From Haloarcula limicola (lineage in GTDB: Archaea > Halobacteriota > Halobacteria > Halobacteriales > Haloarculaceae): a stretch of DNA of 64,000 nt. The DNA is taken from NCBI RefSeq assembly GCF_010119205.1, contig NZ_WRXM01000006.1, forward strand, positions 33,873 through 97,872. The letters are read 5' to 3'. A program made the position numbers and the translations under genes. The notes under the pieces are model-generated. The model was not told where the DNA came from. It did no database searches and saw only the letters and a list, made by a program, of their open reading frames with translations. This document shows positions 26,511 through 36,400 of the stretch, piece by piece. Each line of letters starts with the position of its first letter. Within the stretch, counting starts at the first letter, position 1.

Positions 26511-27961
26511 TGTTCCCCCTGCGGAAAGCAGATCGATATAGTGCCAATACCATTGAACCGAATCTCGAGTTCATTACAGCCGCTCTCTACCCAGTGGACG
26601 ACCTCCGAGATAATGTCACTGATTGCTGTTACGTCTCGGCTGATTGTAGGACCGAACGATGCGGCTTCAGCAAATGTAGCGATTACTTCCAGTTCGAGGT
26701 CTTCTGGCCCGACATATTCGAGGTTGGTATGTAATAAATGAGGATTGAAACCAACGGGCATACGCTTTGAAGACGGGCCTTCGATAGGTGAGAGAAGTTC
26801 ACGGTTTTCCTCATCTTGAATTTCAATACCAATTCGCCGTGATTCCGGCTCGGTAGCGTCTATGATCGTCGATTCTTCGGATGGGTGGAGGTGGATCAGA
26901 CGATGCCGATCGGAGTTCCGCTGGTGGATACTCACACGGCGCGATCCATCAGAGGGTACCTCAGTTGTGTAGTAACGAGGATTTCCCGCTCCAGTCCGGT
27001 CGATTTCGACTGTCTCGTTTGCATCTTTGGGGATGGAAACGACCTCGAATATTGGATCGACTTCCTCAGAGGGAGTAACTCCGACGAGAACTGGTTCCTC
27101 TGGTGGTGCGTATAGGGGGGCCTCAACGGTTGGGTTTGTGTGCGCGGGTAATACAACGTCAGCATCGAAGCCGTAGTTTTCTGTACTAAGGCCTCCCCCA
27201 TAGCGGTCGAGAAATGGCTCCGTCTTTTCGGACGCCCGGAACCCGACTAAGGATACATCTGCGAAGTCGTAGACATCAACGAACGATACTTCGGATTTTG
27301 GGGGGTTCTTTGAGACCAGATATACCCACATGTCCTTACGCACTTGGTGATCCGAGTTATATCGCTGCGCCCGAGTTTCGTCACCAACAAAGAGATCACC
27401 GTGTTGGAGCCCTGAAGTAGTCCAAGTGCCGGTGATACTTCCCAGGGTATCTGGACCTGAGATTTGAAGTTCGTAACTATCCGCTGTTGGGTCAAGATCA
27501 AGCGTGACCTCTGCTTCTGATGGGTGGAAGTTACTCGGTACAGGGGGATGTGCGATTCCTGTTGTCTCGGTTTCGACCTTTTCTAAGAGTGTGTCGACAT
27601 CCTCATCTTCTTGGATTTGATCCCAATCGAGTGATGGAACGATGCCAAATAATTCGATACCCCCGTCATAGCGTTGCCCGAGATAGGTTCGAATTGACCG
27701 CTCACGCTCACCCTCTTCGATGTCCGAAGTACGGAGATCCTCGATCATCTTTTCAACACCCTCGTCGCTGGACAGAGAACAGGAAATGTCCTCCAGAACG
27801 CCTTGCTTATGAGCGAAGTACTGGCGCTGAGTCCCAATACGAGGGGTTAGGAATTCACCACATTCTGGGCATCGGTAGTAGTCTGACTTACCTTGGGCCT
27901 CTTCTATTGGAGTTTTCGTTCCCTCCGGGTCGAGCCCGAAGGGGATAGAAAGTTTACTCAC
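26507..27961 (-). CDS. CoiA-like zinc-domain protein, 484 aa
   Basis: Start ATG 27961. The N-terminus has YRCPECGEFLTPRIGTQRQ followed by YFAHKQG and SCSLSSDEG, the CoiA-type zinc module (C-x2-C ... Y/H-F-A-H ... C). The rest is beta-rich, with EVTLDLDPTADSYELQIS and a series of acidic strands, and no visible nuclease core. CoiA itself acts in competence; short CoiA-like modules also recur in defence loci, probably as nucleic-acid sensors. It is the first gene of the leftward operon, so its promoter lies in the 223-bp divergent region. The adjacent gene starts within its stop codon. Confidence 0.65.
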   Translation of the reverse strand: MSKLSIPFGLDPEGTKTPIEEAQGKSDYYRCPECGEFLTPRIGTQRQYFAHKQGVLEDISCSLSSDEGVEKMIEDLRTSDIEEGERERSIRTYLGQRYDGGIELFGIVPSLDWDQIQEDEDVDTLLEKVETETTGIAHPPVPSNFHPSEAEVTLDLDPTADSYELQISGPDTLGSITGTWTTSGLQHGDLFVGDETRAQRYNSDHQVRKDMWVYLVSKNPPKSEVSFVDVYDFADVSLVGFRASEKTEPFLDRYGGGLSTENYGFDADVVLPAHTNPTVEAPLYAPPEEPVLVGVTPSEEVDPIFEVVSIPKDANETVEIDRTGAGNPRYYTTEVPSDGSRRVSIHQRNSDRHRLIHLHPSEESTIIDATEPESRRIGIEIQDEENRELLSPIEGPSSKRMPVGFNPHLLHTNLEYVGPEDLELEVIATFAEAASFGPTISRDVTAISDIISEVVHWVESGCNELEIRFNGIGTISICFPQGEQ

Positions 27962-28184
27962 GAGTGGGTCGGAGGCCTCCGATCCTAGTCCTGATAGTCC
28001 CTTTACGCATGTGTTATCAAACCTGGACGACAGATAGAATAAATCTATTGAAAAAGCACGAACATATAATTTCCCAGATAATTGTAACAGGATTGCCTGG
28101 GTCGTTTAGGGGGTATGGACTGATCTGAGTCGATACTCTTTTGGATTTCAGCAGAGAACGATTTGCCACATCAACCAGATTACT
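27962..28184. promoter_or_regulatory. Divergent promoter region of the two defence operons
   Basis: A 223-bp AT-rich gap serves both operons. Candidate TATA elements are ATATAATTTCCC near 28070 (either direction) and TTTGGATTTC near 28140. Sharing one region suggests both operons are expressed together. I find no clear operator palindrome. Confidence 0.5.
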
Positions 28185-30302
28185 ATGGGAGCGAATTCTG
28201 AACGAGAAGTAGATTTTTCGCCTAGTCTCCCGGACCAGTACCAACGGCGATTTGAGGCTCTGACCGATGAACTAATCGAATTTCAGGAGGACCTCGACAG
28301 GGAAGTTGCCATCAAGGACGAGATCCGCTATGTCGAGAATAAAATTGAGGATGAAGTAACTGAAGGCCAGATTCGATATCTCGCAGCGTTAGAGGTTCTT
28401 CTAGATCTCATTGAGATCAACTATGACATTCGCAAAAACTCCGAACTACACGTAGTTCGTCCGGATCCTGATCGCTACAAAGACGACCCAGAGGAGTTCA
28501 AGAAACAGGAACGCGCTGTCCTTCAGAAAGAACGACGGGCGCAGTTCCGAGAGGAAAGCGTCCGCGAGTTCGTCCGGAAAATGGAGCGAGACACCCGCGT
28601 AAACACGAGCGGCGGGCGCAGTGTTCTTGAAGTAATAACCGATGGGGAAGAACTCTACCAAGACTTAGCACCGCTTCAGGACCAGAGTCAAGAGGAAATC
28701 GCCGAAGATCTAGAAGACGTTGTCCAACCCTACATACAGAAAGTAGAGACGGGGGAGAAATGTGATCACACCGAGTTGGACCTGATGGATATCTGGCGGT
28801 ATTTTCGTTATACTTGGCTAACACCATACAACACGGTCCCCGGAAGAAATATCAATTTCCTTATTAGAAACGCAGCGAAGCCAAAAGACCCGGTAATGGG
28901 GATTGCGACACTGGCAAGCCCCATGATGAACCTGTCAGTAAGAGATGGCTATATTGGCTGGACCATTGACGCGGTCGAAGATAAACTGCAGCGGAAGAAA
29001 CGGGTTCACGAATACCAAGAGCAGCTACCAGAAGAGAAGCGGACGCCGGACAAGAAAACTCGGACAGTCACCAATACAGAATGGCTAGAGACCGAAGAAG
29101 AATACGAAGAGAGGGTCAGCGAGTTCTGCTCCGATATACGAGAAGCCCTAGAAGACGCCATTAAGGACGCAATATCCAATATCCGTCACGACGACTTTGC
29201 CGAGGAACACCCTAAACTCTCTGAGGAAAGCTTCGTCAACCCCGACAAACGGGTTATTGAGATTCTTGAGGAGATAGAAGTGGAAGCCGAGCAAACCATT
29301 GAAAATGGCGAGGACGAGAACCCGGAGAAGATGGAGTCTTGGGAGGAAAAAAGTGAGACAGCCCTGTTCCGGAAAAAACGGTCTCGAGCACTTCAAAAGC
29401 TTCTCCGCGACCGAAAATACTTCCAAGAACACAGCGACGAGGACGACGTCGAGTTCATCAGAACAGGGTTGAATAACGACTCTGGGCGGCGAGCTATCAA
29501 AACCGCCCTGAAGGAGATCAAAAAGGAGCGGGTCGGTGCCGGGATGATGAACATCATGGTCTGTGGCGCTATCCCTCCCTACAACCGTATTCTCGGTGGG
29601 AAGCTTGTGGCGATGGCCTTGACGGGCCCCAAGGTCATCGACATGTACCAAGACAAATACGGCGACTACCAGAGCGAAATCGCCAGCTCGATGAAAGGCG
29701 AAACAGTGAGCAAACGGAACGAACTGGTTTTCCTCGACACCACTGGCCTGTTCGAGATTGGAAGTGCCCAGTACGACCGTATCCGGGTTCCAACCGAAAA
29801 CGGCGAGATCGAATACGACCAGATCGGGTACACTGAAGGGTACGGTTCAATCCAGTTCGGTCCTGAAACACGAAAACGGATTAGTCAGGTCACACAGTTA
29901 GAGGAAGGTCGCAAGGTGGTCCGAGGTCGGTTCGGAGAAGGTGTCTCTCCTCGCATCCGGAAAATCCGCCGTGGCCTGAAGAACTGCGGTTTAGAGACGG
30001 ATCTCTTGAAACACGAGTCTAGACGGATTGTGTACGGAATCGATCTGGCAGAGAACTCCCAAGACTATCTGCTAGGAATCGACGATAACCCAGAATACTA
30101 CTGGAAGTTTGACGACCCACAGAAGGAACAGGAGTCAATCTACCAGTACTGGATCGATCGGTGGGCAAGCATGAGAGCTCAGAAACAAGACGTCTTGGAG
30201 AATATTAGGAAATTTGACAAGCAAGGGTTCAAATTGAGCAGCGAGATCGATTTCGACAAACGACAAGCCAGTCTTAGTGAGTTCATTATAAGCAACAGTT
30301 AA
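28185..30302 (+). CDS. DruA-like DUF4338 protein with a long charged insertion, 705 aa
   Basis: Start ATG 28185. Residues 1-215 are helical and charged. The DUF4338 hallmark begins near residue 218: GRNINFLIRNAAK, GIATLASPMMNLSVRDG, then YIGWT. A charged helical stretch of about 190 residues intervenes (VHEYQEQLPEEKRTPDKKT and on), after which the domain resumes: MNIMVCGAIPPYNRILGG, LVAMALTGPKVIDMYQDKYG, FLDTTGLFEIGSAQYDR. In DruA these two parts are close together, so the insertion is unusual. DruA belongs to type I Druantia; its biochemistry is, as far as I know, unresolved. It opens the rightward operon and is followed by the P-loop ATPase after 38 bp. Confidence 0.7.
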   Translation: MGANSEREVDFSPSLPDQYQRRFEALTDELIEFQEDLDREVAIKDEIRYVENKIEDEVTEGQIRYLAALEVLLDLIEINYDIRKNSELHVVRPDPDRYKDDPEEFKKQERAVLQKERRAQFREESVREFVRKMERDTRVNTSGGRSVLEVITDGEELYQDLAPLQDQSQEEIAEDLEDVVQPYIQKVETGEKCDHTELDLMDIWRYFRYTWLTPYNTVPGRNINFLIRNAAKPKDPVMGIATLASPMMNLSVRDGYIGWTIDAVEDKLQRKKRVHEYQEQLPEEKRTPDKKTRTVTNTEWLETEEEYEERVSEFCSDIREALEDAIKDAISNIRHDDFAEEHPKLSEESFVNPDKRVIEILEEIEVEAEQTIENGEDENPEKMESWEEKSETALFRKKRSRALQKLLRDRKYFQEHSDEDDVEFIRTGLNNDSGRRAIKTALKEIKKERVGAGMMNIMVCGAIPPYNRILGGKLVAMALTGPKVIDMYQDKYGDYQSEIASSMKGETVSKRNELVFLDTTGLFEIGSAQYDRIRVPTENGEIEYDQIGYTEGYGSIQFGPETRKRISQVTQLEEGRKVVRGRFGEGVSPRIRKIRRGLKNCGLETDLLKHESRRIVYGIDLAENSQDYLLGIDDNPEYYWKFDDPQKEQESIYQYWIDRWASMRAQKQDVLENIRKFDKQGFKLSSEIDFDKRQASLSEFIISNS

Positions 30303-30340
30303 CATGACGGGAACATTCGGTCACCAACATCAACGTAAAT

Positions 30341-31900
30341 ATGGGAATTGAAGCATCGACACTGAACCTACGGTTCCTTTCACAACTGGCACAGGGAGGC
30401 TTCGCTGAACAGCTCACTGACGAGCAACGCAGAGAAATACACATAACAACCCGTCTGGACGGTGAGGAATACCTGCAGGACGCACTAGAAGATGGGAAGC
30501 AGATCGTTCTCACTGGGAACCCTGGAGACGGTAAAACACAGTACATCCTGCAGATGAAGCCCGAGTACCCAGAACCGGACTATTTCTATCTCTCTGACGC
30601 CTCCGAGTACGACGACTATACTGTCTTACTTGACAAATGGAAAGACGCCCTCGACGACGACCGACCTGGTATTCTCGCTATCAATGACGGCCCTCTTTAC
30701 GAGATGACCACCCAGCACGCCGACGACTATCCCTTCCTAGAAAAAGTTCGAAGCCAGTTCCAAAACCAGATCATCTACGACGAAGATCAAGCTGACAACG
30801 CTGATTTCGACTCTCTCGTCGTCATCGACCTCAACAACAGAAACATTCTCACGCGAAAGGTCATCGGCCAGGCCATCGAGAACCTGACTTCGAATAAGTT
30901 TCTAAAAGAGAACAACGGCGACGACATCGACGGACACATCGCCTACAATATGGATAAGATGAGGAATGATCGTGTCCGAGAAAATATAATCCGGCTCCTA
31001 CAGTCCATTGGTCATCTGGACGCCCACGTCACCGTTCGTGACCTCCTGAACTTTCTCGCCTACTGTATTACTGGAGCCAAAGAAGAAAGCATCACTGAGT
31101 TTGACGAAGAGCTGAAATACTACAACCTCGCCTTCAGTGGTAGCGGGAAGATCTTCACCCTCCTGGACGAATACTTCCATCCCCGTGACCTTACTCATCC
31201 ATTCATCGACAGCAAACTTTGGGCTGACGCTGAAGAAGAGGTTTCACGGAGAGACGAAGAAGATTCAGAGGAAGAAGTCGACCAACGATTCATCGAGAAG
31301 AAACGTCAGTTCTACTTTGAGGACGTAGCCATCAAAGACTACGACGCTCGCGACCTCTATCACGAGACCAACTACTCCTTCCATAACCAGCGGAACAGGG
31401 ACCGTTCGGATGAAAGCGTGAAAGAGGACGTCATAGAGATGATTAACAGCTATTTCATGCCAGATTCTTCCAAAGGCTCCGACCTCCGCGTCTGGCTCTC
31501 CCACAACTATCGATCTAAAAGCTCCCTATCCCTTATCTCCCGGACAGAAATCCCCAAGCGCGAGTTGAACCGCCGGGTCCCGCAGCTTCATCCCGAAATC
31601 AGCGATGCAATGGACTATAACCACGACCACCACGTTCTCGAATACGAAGGACGTGACTCAACAGTCAAGCTTCGGATTGATCCAGACCTATCAGAGACAC
31701 TCGGTGCCCTGAATGGCAACATACCTTACATTCTACGTGGAAGGGAAGAAGAACAGCAGTTGCTCGAGTTTATGGAAGAAATCGAGTACAGGGAAAGCCA
31801 CGATGAAGATTACGGCACTGTCCACATCATGGACACGGAAACTGGCGAACTCGAGATCCTGACAGTCAACGATGACCGGTACCAGATGGAGCGGAGGTGA
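30341..31900 (+). CDS. P-loop ATPase, DptF/PbeB-like, 519 aa
   Basis: Start ATG 30341. Walker A TGNPGDGKT at about residues 58-66 has the unusual G-D-G-K-T ending typical of DptF-type proteins. FYLSDASEYDD, ILAINDGPLYEM (Walker B-like region) and LVVIDLNNRNILTRKVI follow, as expected for that group. The C-terminal half is helical and acidic. DptF, DptG and DptH form the restriction module of DNA phosphorothioate systems, and archaeal PbeABCD is a comparable module. Order and size of this gene and the next two (ATPase, about 500 aa, very large FtsK/HerA protein) fit that layout. Function is inferred from motif and order only. Confidence 0.65.
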   Translation: MGIEASTLNLRFLSQLAQGGFAEQLTDEQRREIHITTRLDGEEYLQDALEDGKQIVLTGNPGDGKTQYILQMKPEYPEPDYFYLSDASEYDDYTVLLDKWKDALDDDRPGILAINDGPLYEMTTQHADDYPFLEKVRSQFQNQIIYDEDQADNADFDSLVVIDLNNRNILTRKVIGQAIENLTSNKFLKENNGDDIDGHIAYNMDKMRNDRVRENIIRLLQSIGHLDAHVTVRDLLNFLAYCITGAKEESITEFDEELKYYNLAFSGSGKIFTLLDEYFHPRDLTHPFIDSKLWADAEEEVSRRDEEDSEEEVDQRFIEKKRQFYFEDVAIKDYDARDLYHETNYSFHNQRNRDRSDESVKEDVIEMINSYFMPDSSKGSDLRVWLSHNYRSKSSLSLISRTEIPKRELNRRVPQLHPEISDAMDYNHDHHVLEYEGRDSTVKLRIDPDLSETLGALNGNIPYILRGREEEQQLLEFMEEIEYRESHDEDYGTVHIMDTETGELEILTVNDDRYQMERR

Positions 31901-31906
31901 GCACCG

Positions 31907-33409
31907 ATGCCAATGAGACTTAACGACGTAAACTCTGACGCATCGGAAGCCGCATTCGGATTCAAAGCAACCTCCGCTTCTCTAAAACCGGTGCATCTCA
32001 CCCAGGTCGTCTTCAGTAACGTTCTGGGATCCACTCACCAGTCAGAGGACCTGTTCAAATTCGTCGAGAAACCTGGGAAAACCCCCTCTAGCGACTTGGA
32101 CGAGAAATACCACGGCCTGTTCGAGTCCTCCCGCGATCTCAGTAACGAACAAATGGACAATCTTCGGTACAGGATGCGGAAGGTCTTGGATAACGACAAT
32201 GCCCTCTACGCAAGTAGTCCACGACACTCTGCAATGACCTCTATGAGCGACTGGTTCGTTGCCTATCGCCGAATCGGTGTAACACCGTCCCAGTTCATCT
32301 ACACCGTACTGGACGAATCTGACAGCGACATCGATCAGAAGCTGACCGACCAACTTCAGGATCACCATGACGCTATCTCTCTCCTCTTCCGGCCACTCGC
32401 CAAAGACGGAGAGAAAGGCAACGTCACGGTCTCACCCTGGGAAGAACCTGTCCTCGGAGACGCATTCGGGAACGGGAAGATTGCGGATGAGTTCGTCGAA
32501 GGCTTCGAAACCCTGTCGAAGCACCTGAAGGACTCCAACGGCGACTATGATCTGAACTACGCCCGTGACCTTCGCCGCACCATCAAATTCGGCGGGTTCC
32601 TGCTCTACGTCTATATGGCCAACCGACATAATGAGATTCGGGATGACGGGGGCAAAGACGAACCTGTCCCAATCGTGCTGAACTACACCGGAAACAGGAA
32701 CAACCCGGTAGCCGACGCCAGCCTCGAATCATTCCGTGTCGTCGGGTCGGAGATCCAGTTAGCTACCCGGCTTGGCGTTAAGCATGTCCTTGACCTACAG
32801 GGCTACAAAGACTACAGCGAGGAAGACGTCCTCCGAGAGATCGAGAACCACAATTTCCTGGAACTGAACCGGAATAAGAAGGACAAGATCAAGCAGGACT
32901 ACGAAAAATTCGAGCAGGTATTCCGAGCCTCACGAGACCCCGAGAAGGATACCACCTTCCACAGGCTGGTGGATGCTGTTAGCAACATCATCCACGACTT
33001 CTCGAATCGGTTCGACACGTACACACCGCAGTCCACAGCTCAGACCTTCGCCTGGCGTGCCGGGATCCTCAAACCACGAGGAAACCGGGCGAACAAACGT
33101 AGGTATCGGCCCGACCCTGAGATGCTGGAACCCGCCCTACTCTCCGTAATCGAACCAGGCACGAGCATGTCTCTCCAAGATCTCTCAGAAGAACTCCGGG
33201 AACGGTACGGGATCATCGTGGGCGGAACTGAACAGGACCGTAGCCACCTGGCGGAGTGGGACATCCGCCTCGGTGCCAGCGCATCCGAAAGTGATCCGCT
33301 GAACAACCAGAACTACGAGGGCTTCAAAGAAGCAGTATCAAGCCTTGGATATGCCGAGGAATACGCGGACGGCGTTACCATCGTTTCTGTCCCCGAGGAG
33401 GAAATATGA
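31907..33409 (+). CDS. Unknown protein in the DptG/PbeC position, 500 aa
   Basis: Start ATG 31907, with a strong Shine-Dalgarno sequence GGAGGTGA at 31893-31900 overlapping the previous stop. I see no catalytic motif. Features: an N-terminal FGFKATSASLKPVHLTQVV, a helical middle, a DRSHLAEWDIRLGAS segment, and a C-terminal wHTH-like stretch MSLQDLSEELRERYGIIVGG. Its stop overlaps the ATG of the next gene (ATGA), so the two products are probably made in fixed ratio. By position it corresponds to DptG or PbeC; I cannot prove homology. Confidence 0.6.
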   Translation: MPMRLNDVNSDASEAAFGFKATSASLKPVHLTQVVFSNVLGSTHQSEDLFKFVEKPGKTPSSDLDEKYHGLFESSRDLSNEQMDNLRYRMRKVLDNDNALYASSPRHSAMTSMSDWFVAYRRIGVTPSQFIYTVLDESDSDIDQKLTDQLQDHHDAISLLFRPLAKDGEKGNVTVSPWEEPVLGDAFGNGKIADEFVEGFETLSKHLKDSNGDYDLNYARDLRRTIKFGGFLLYVYMANRHNEIRDDGGKDEPVPIVLNYTGNRNNPVADASLESFRVVGSEIQLATRLGVKHVLDLQGYKDYSEEDVLREIENHNFLELNRNKKDKIKQDYEKFEQVFRASRDPEKDTTFHRLVDAVSNIIHDFSNRFDTYTPQSTAQTFAWRAGILKPRGNRANKRRYRPDPEMLEPALLSVIEPGTSMSLQDLSEELRERYGIIVGGTEQDRSHLAEWDIRLGASASESDPLNNQNYEGFKEAVSSLGYAEEYADGVTIVSVPEEEI

Positions 33410-36400
33410 GCGAAACCACACAAACACAAGACAGCTCATACGAGAGCAACGAGGAACTGATCGGCAAAGCAATCGCTAACGAGACAGTCGGTCAGCTGAC
33501 CGAGGAAAACATTGGAGTAATCATCGAATCGCCACCCCGGTTCGATGCTGAGGAGTTCGTCAATATCCTCTGCAGTAACGCACGGTACGATGTCGGTCTC
33601 GCTATGGTCAGCATCGATGAAGCAGACATCGACGATCTCCAGACACGGACAGAGGACTCCTCCGTCAAACTCACAGACAAAGTTAGTGTTGCCGTCAACT
33701 GGCGGAATGGCACCGACACCGGATTCGAATGGGACGGACGCATCGAACCTGAGAAACTGGTGATCCTAGTTCGGGGAGACCACGCCCGCCTGAATTCGAT
33801 GAAAGATTTCGAGGGTATGGTCGACTTGCCTCTGGCAGAAATTACGCGAGAAATCACCGACCAGATGCAGGCCCAGAAACAGTTCAACGACAGTCCCCCA
33901 GCCCAAGCTATCTGGGAAACCCTTGGCACCGACCTCTACGACAGGTTCGAAATCCCTGCAGTTGCTGACTACGCAACCTCGACGCTCAAAGAGTCAGAAC
34001 AAGCTTCACTCGACGCCCTCGGAACCGAACTCTACAGACTGCGGCTGTTCAACGATCCAGGGCTTAACAACCCCGACGAAATCCCAGACAGGCTTTCTGA
34101 CAACTTGGACCTCGTGCTGCGGGTCTCCCACATGTCGAATAGGGATCGACGCCGCCTCACTAACAGCGTCACCAAAGTCGACGACAGCGAAAGGGAAGAA
34201 CGGGAACAATCCGTAGCCAAGCTTCGACGGTTCGAACGAACAGGTGACTCGGAGATCCTCGCCGACCTGACGTACAACGAGATCAGCGAGATATTCTCCA
34301 CCACCGGCCAGTCCAGCCAACGACGTTCAACCACCAGCACCCGGAGAGACGTCGAATCCGCTAGTGTGGAGGCAGTCTTCGATGACAACGACGAAGAACT
34401 GGAACGGCTTTCAGAAGAGTTCGATGACCAGTACCGAGAAGCCGTAGAGGAAGAAGAAAACCGGGTCGACTTGGAGTTTACCGGGGATGAGCAGTTGACC
34501 TTCGACGTCAATGACGACCTCTACTACTTCGTTGAGCACTTCGTCACCAAGGATACCTTCGGTGGTATCATCCACAATCCAGAGGACAGGCAGAGCGCGA
34601 TCAAGAATTTCCAAGCCCTGAGGACCGAGAAGTTCCAGCCACGAGGTGAAGACAGCAGCTTCGAAAAACTCCGTAGAGTAGCTGAGAACAGCGGCAAGTT
34701 CGAAGACTTAGTTGAATCCATCGACCGATACGTAACAGCCCGCAGTGAACTCGACGATGCCCTACCAGGACTACTATCTGCCCCGCTCATCCGACTTCTC
34801 GGAGACGAAGGCCTGCTTGAATCCGCAGAAGACTACATAAAGGCATACCGCGAAGTCCAGGACAAACTGGACAAAAAGTACCGAGAGATTCAGGACGTCA
34901 GCTCCGAAGGCTCCTCTAAACTCCTCTCCGACTTCCTCCTATTCGACACTGTCATCCTCGAATACGGAGACGACAGAGAACTCGTCCTCTCCCCACTCCA
35001 CCCGCTCCACCTCTGGAAGTACTCCGAACTGGCGCGAGAGATGAAGGACGAAAAAGAGTCGCTGACCGAGGAAGAACGCAACTTCCTCATCAACAGCGTC
35101 GAAGAACAGCCACACGTCCTCCGCAGTATTCACGTCGGCGGGAACTACCGACTGGCGGATGAGACCTACCTCGTACAATCCGCGGAGCTCGACAGGCTGC
35201 CAGTCTACACCCGAATCGAGAATGCTGCAGAAGGCACGAACTCCAAGTTCTACGACTACGTCCTCGACAAATTCACGTCAGCATACCCACCATCCCGACG
35301 CCACCTCAAAATCAGCGTTATCGATCCTCTAGATCCTGTAGACCTCCTCTCTGATATCGCGGACTTAGCGGAGAAAGAAGAAATCCAAGGCGCGACAGTA
35401 GAGTTCGCCTTCATCGAGGACGAAGAGAAACCTGTCCTCAACGGTACTGCCTCGCCTAGTGTCTCTGAGGACATCACTAACCTGTTCGGCCCGGACAACG
35501 ACTCTGGGGAGTTCGAGATCGTTACAACCGAATACCCCAGCTACGACTCATACGCCGAGGACCTGAAAGGCGACCCACAGCACTTCATCCTGATTAACGA
35601 CCAGAGCAACTTTAGCATCCAGACCTTCGAGCGTGATGCCGAGACCACAATCCACCCCCTGTACGTCCCGAAAGAGTTCGACTACGACCTACTCGAGGAC
35701 AAAATCAATATCTCGCCGTCGAAAGAAGGAGTCCTCTTCTCCGAGTACCAGGACCTGATCAACCAGCTGTATAACCAGCGGCAGGCCATCCACAACGCCG
35801 AAGTCAACGAGCTCAACGTCGAAAAGAAGACTATCCACGAACTCCTCGACTCCGCGATCTGGGTCTCAATCTCCTCACCGCCAATGAACGGCAACCCGTT
35901 CTGGAAGGACAATCTAATTTCTAGAGAACGACGTGGCGAACGCGACTTCGCCACTTACTCAGAGGATATCGACTACTTCCGACGGGTCCTCCGCCGCATC
36001 ATTACCGAATACCGTCTCGCGCCTGACGACACCGACTTGGAGGATATCGCGAAGAGAATCGCTGACCTGCAGCAAAGCGGCCTTCTCCGCCTCATAACCC
36101 GGGAAACCCTCGGCAGCGGAAAATCCAGAAATACAAAGGGCTTGCTTGGCTCGATTATCGCCGTCCAGTGGCTGCAACAGACGCTGGCCGACCCCAAACT
36201 GACCTTCTCCATCGACAACCCACGTACCCGGGAATGGCTGAATCTGGGGGACAGCGAGAGCCGGGCCGACATCCTTACCGTCCAGTTCGACGACGATGGC
36301 GGCCTTATCCTCGACATCATCGAAATCAAGACTCTAGAAGAAACCAGCGGCGCCTATACTGTCAAAGACGAAGACGGCACCAAGATCGTGGAAGGAAACG

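Noticed and set aside
18391..27961. Reading the leftward operon as DISARM
   Set aside because: A DUF1998 helicase is present, but there is no DNA methyltransferase, no DrmB-like DUF1998 partner, and no PLD or SNF2 gene nearby.
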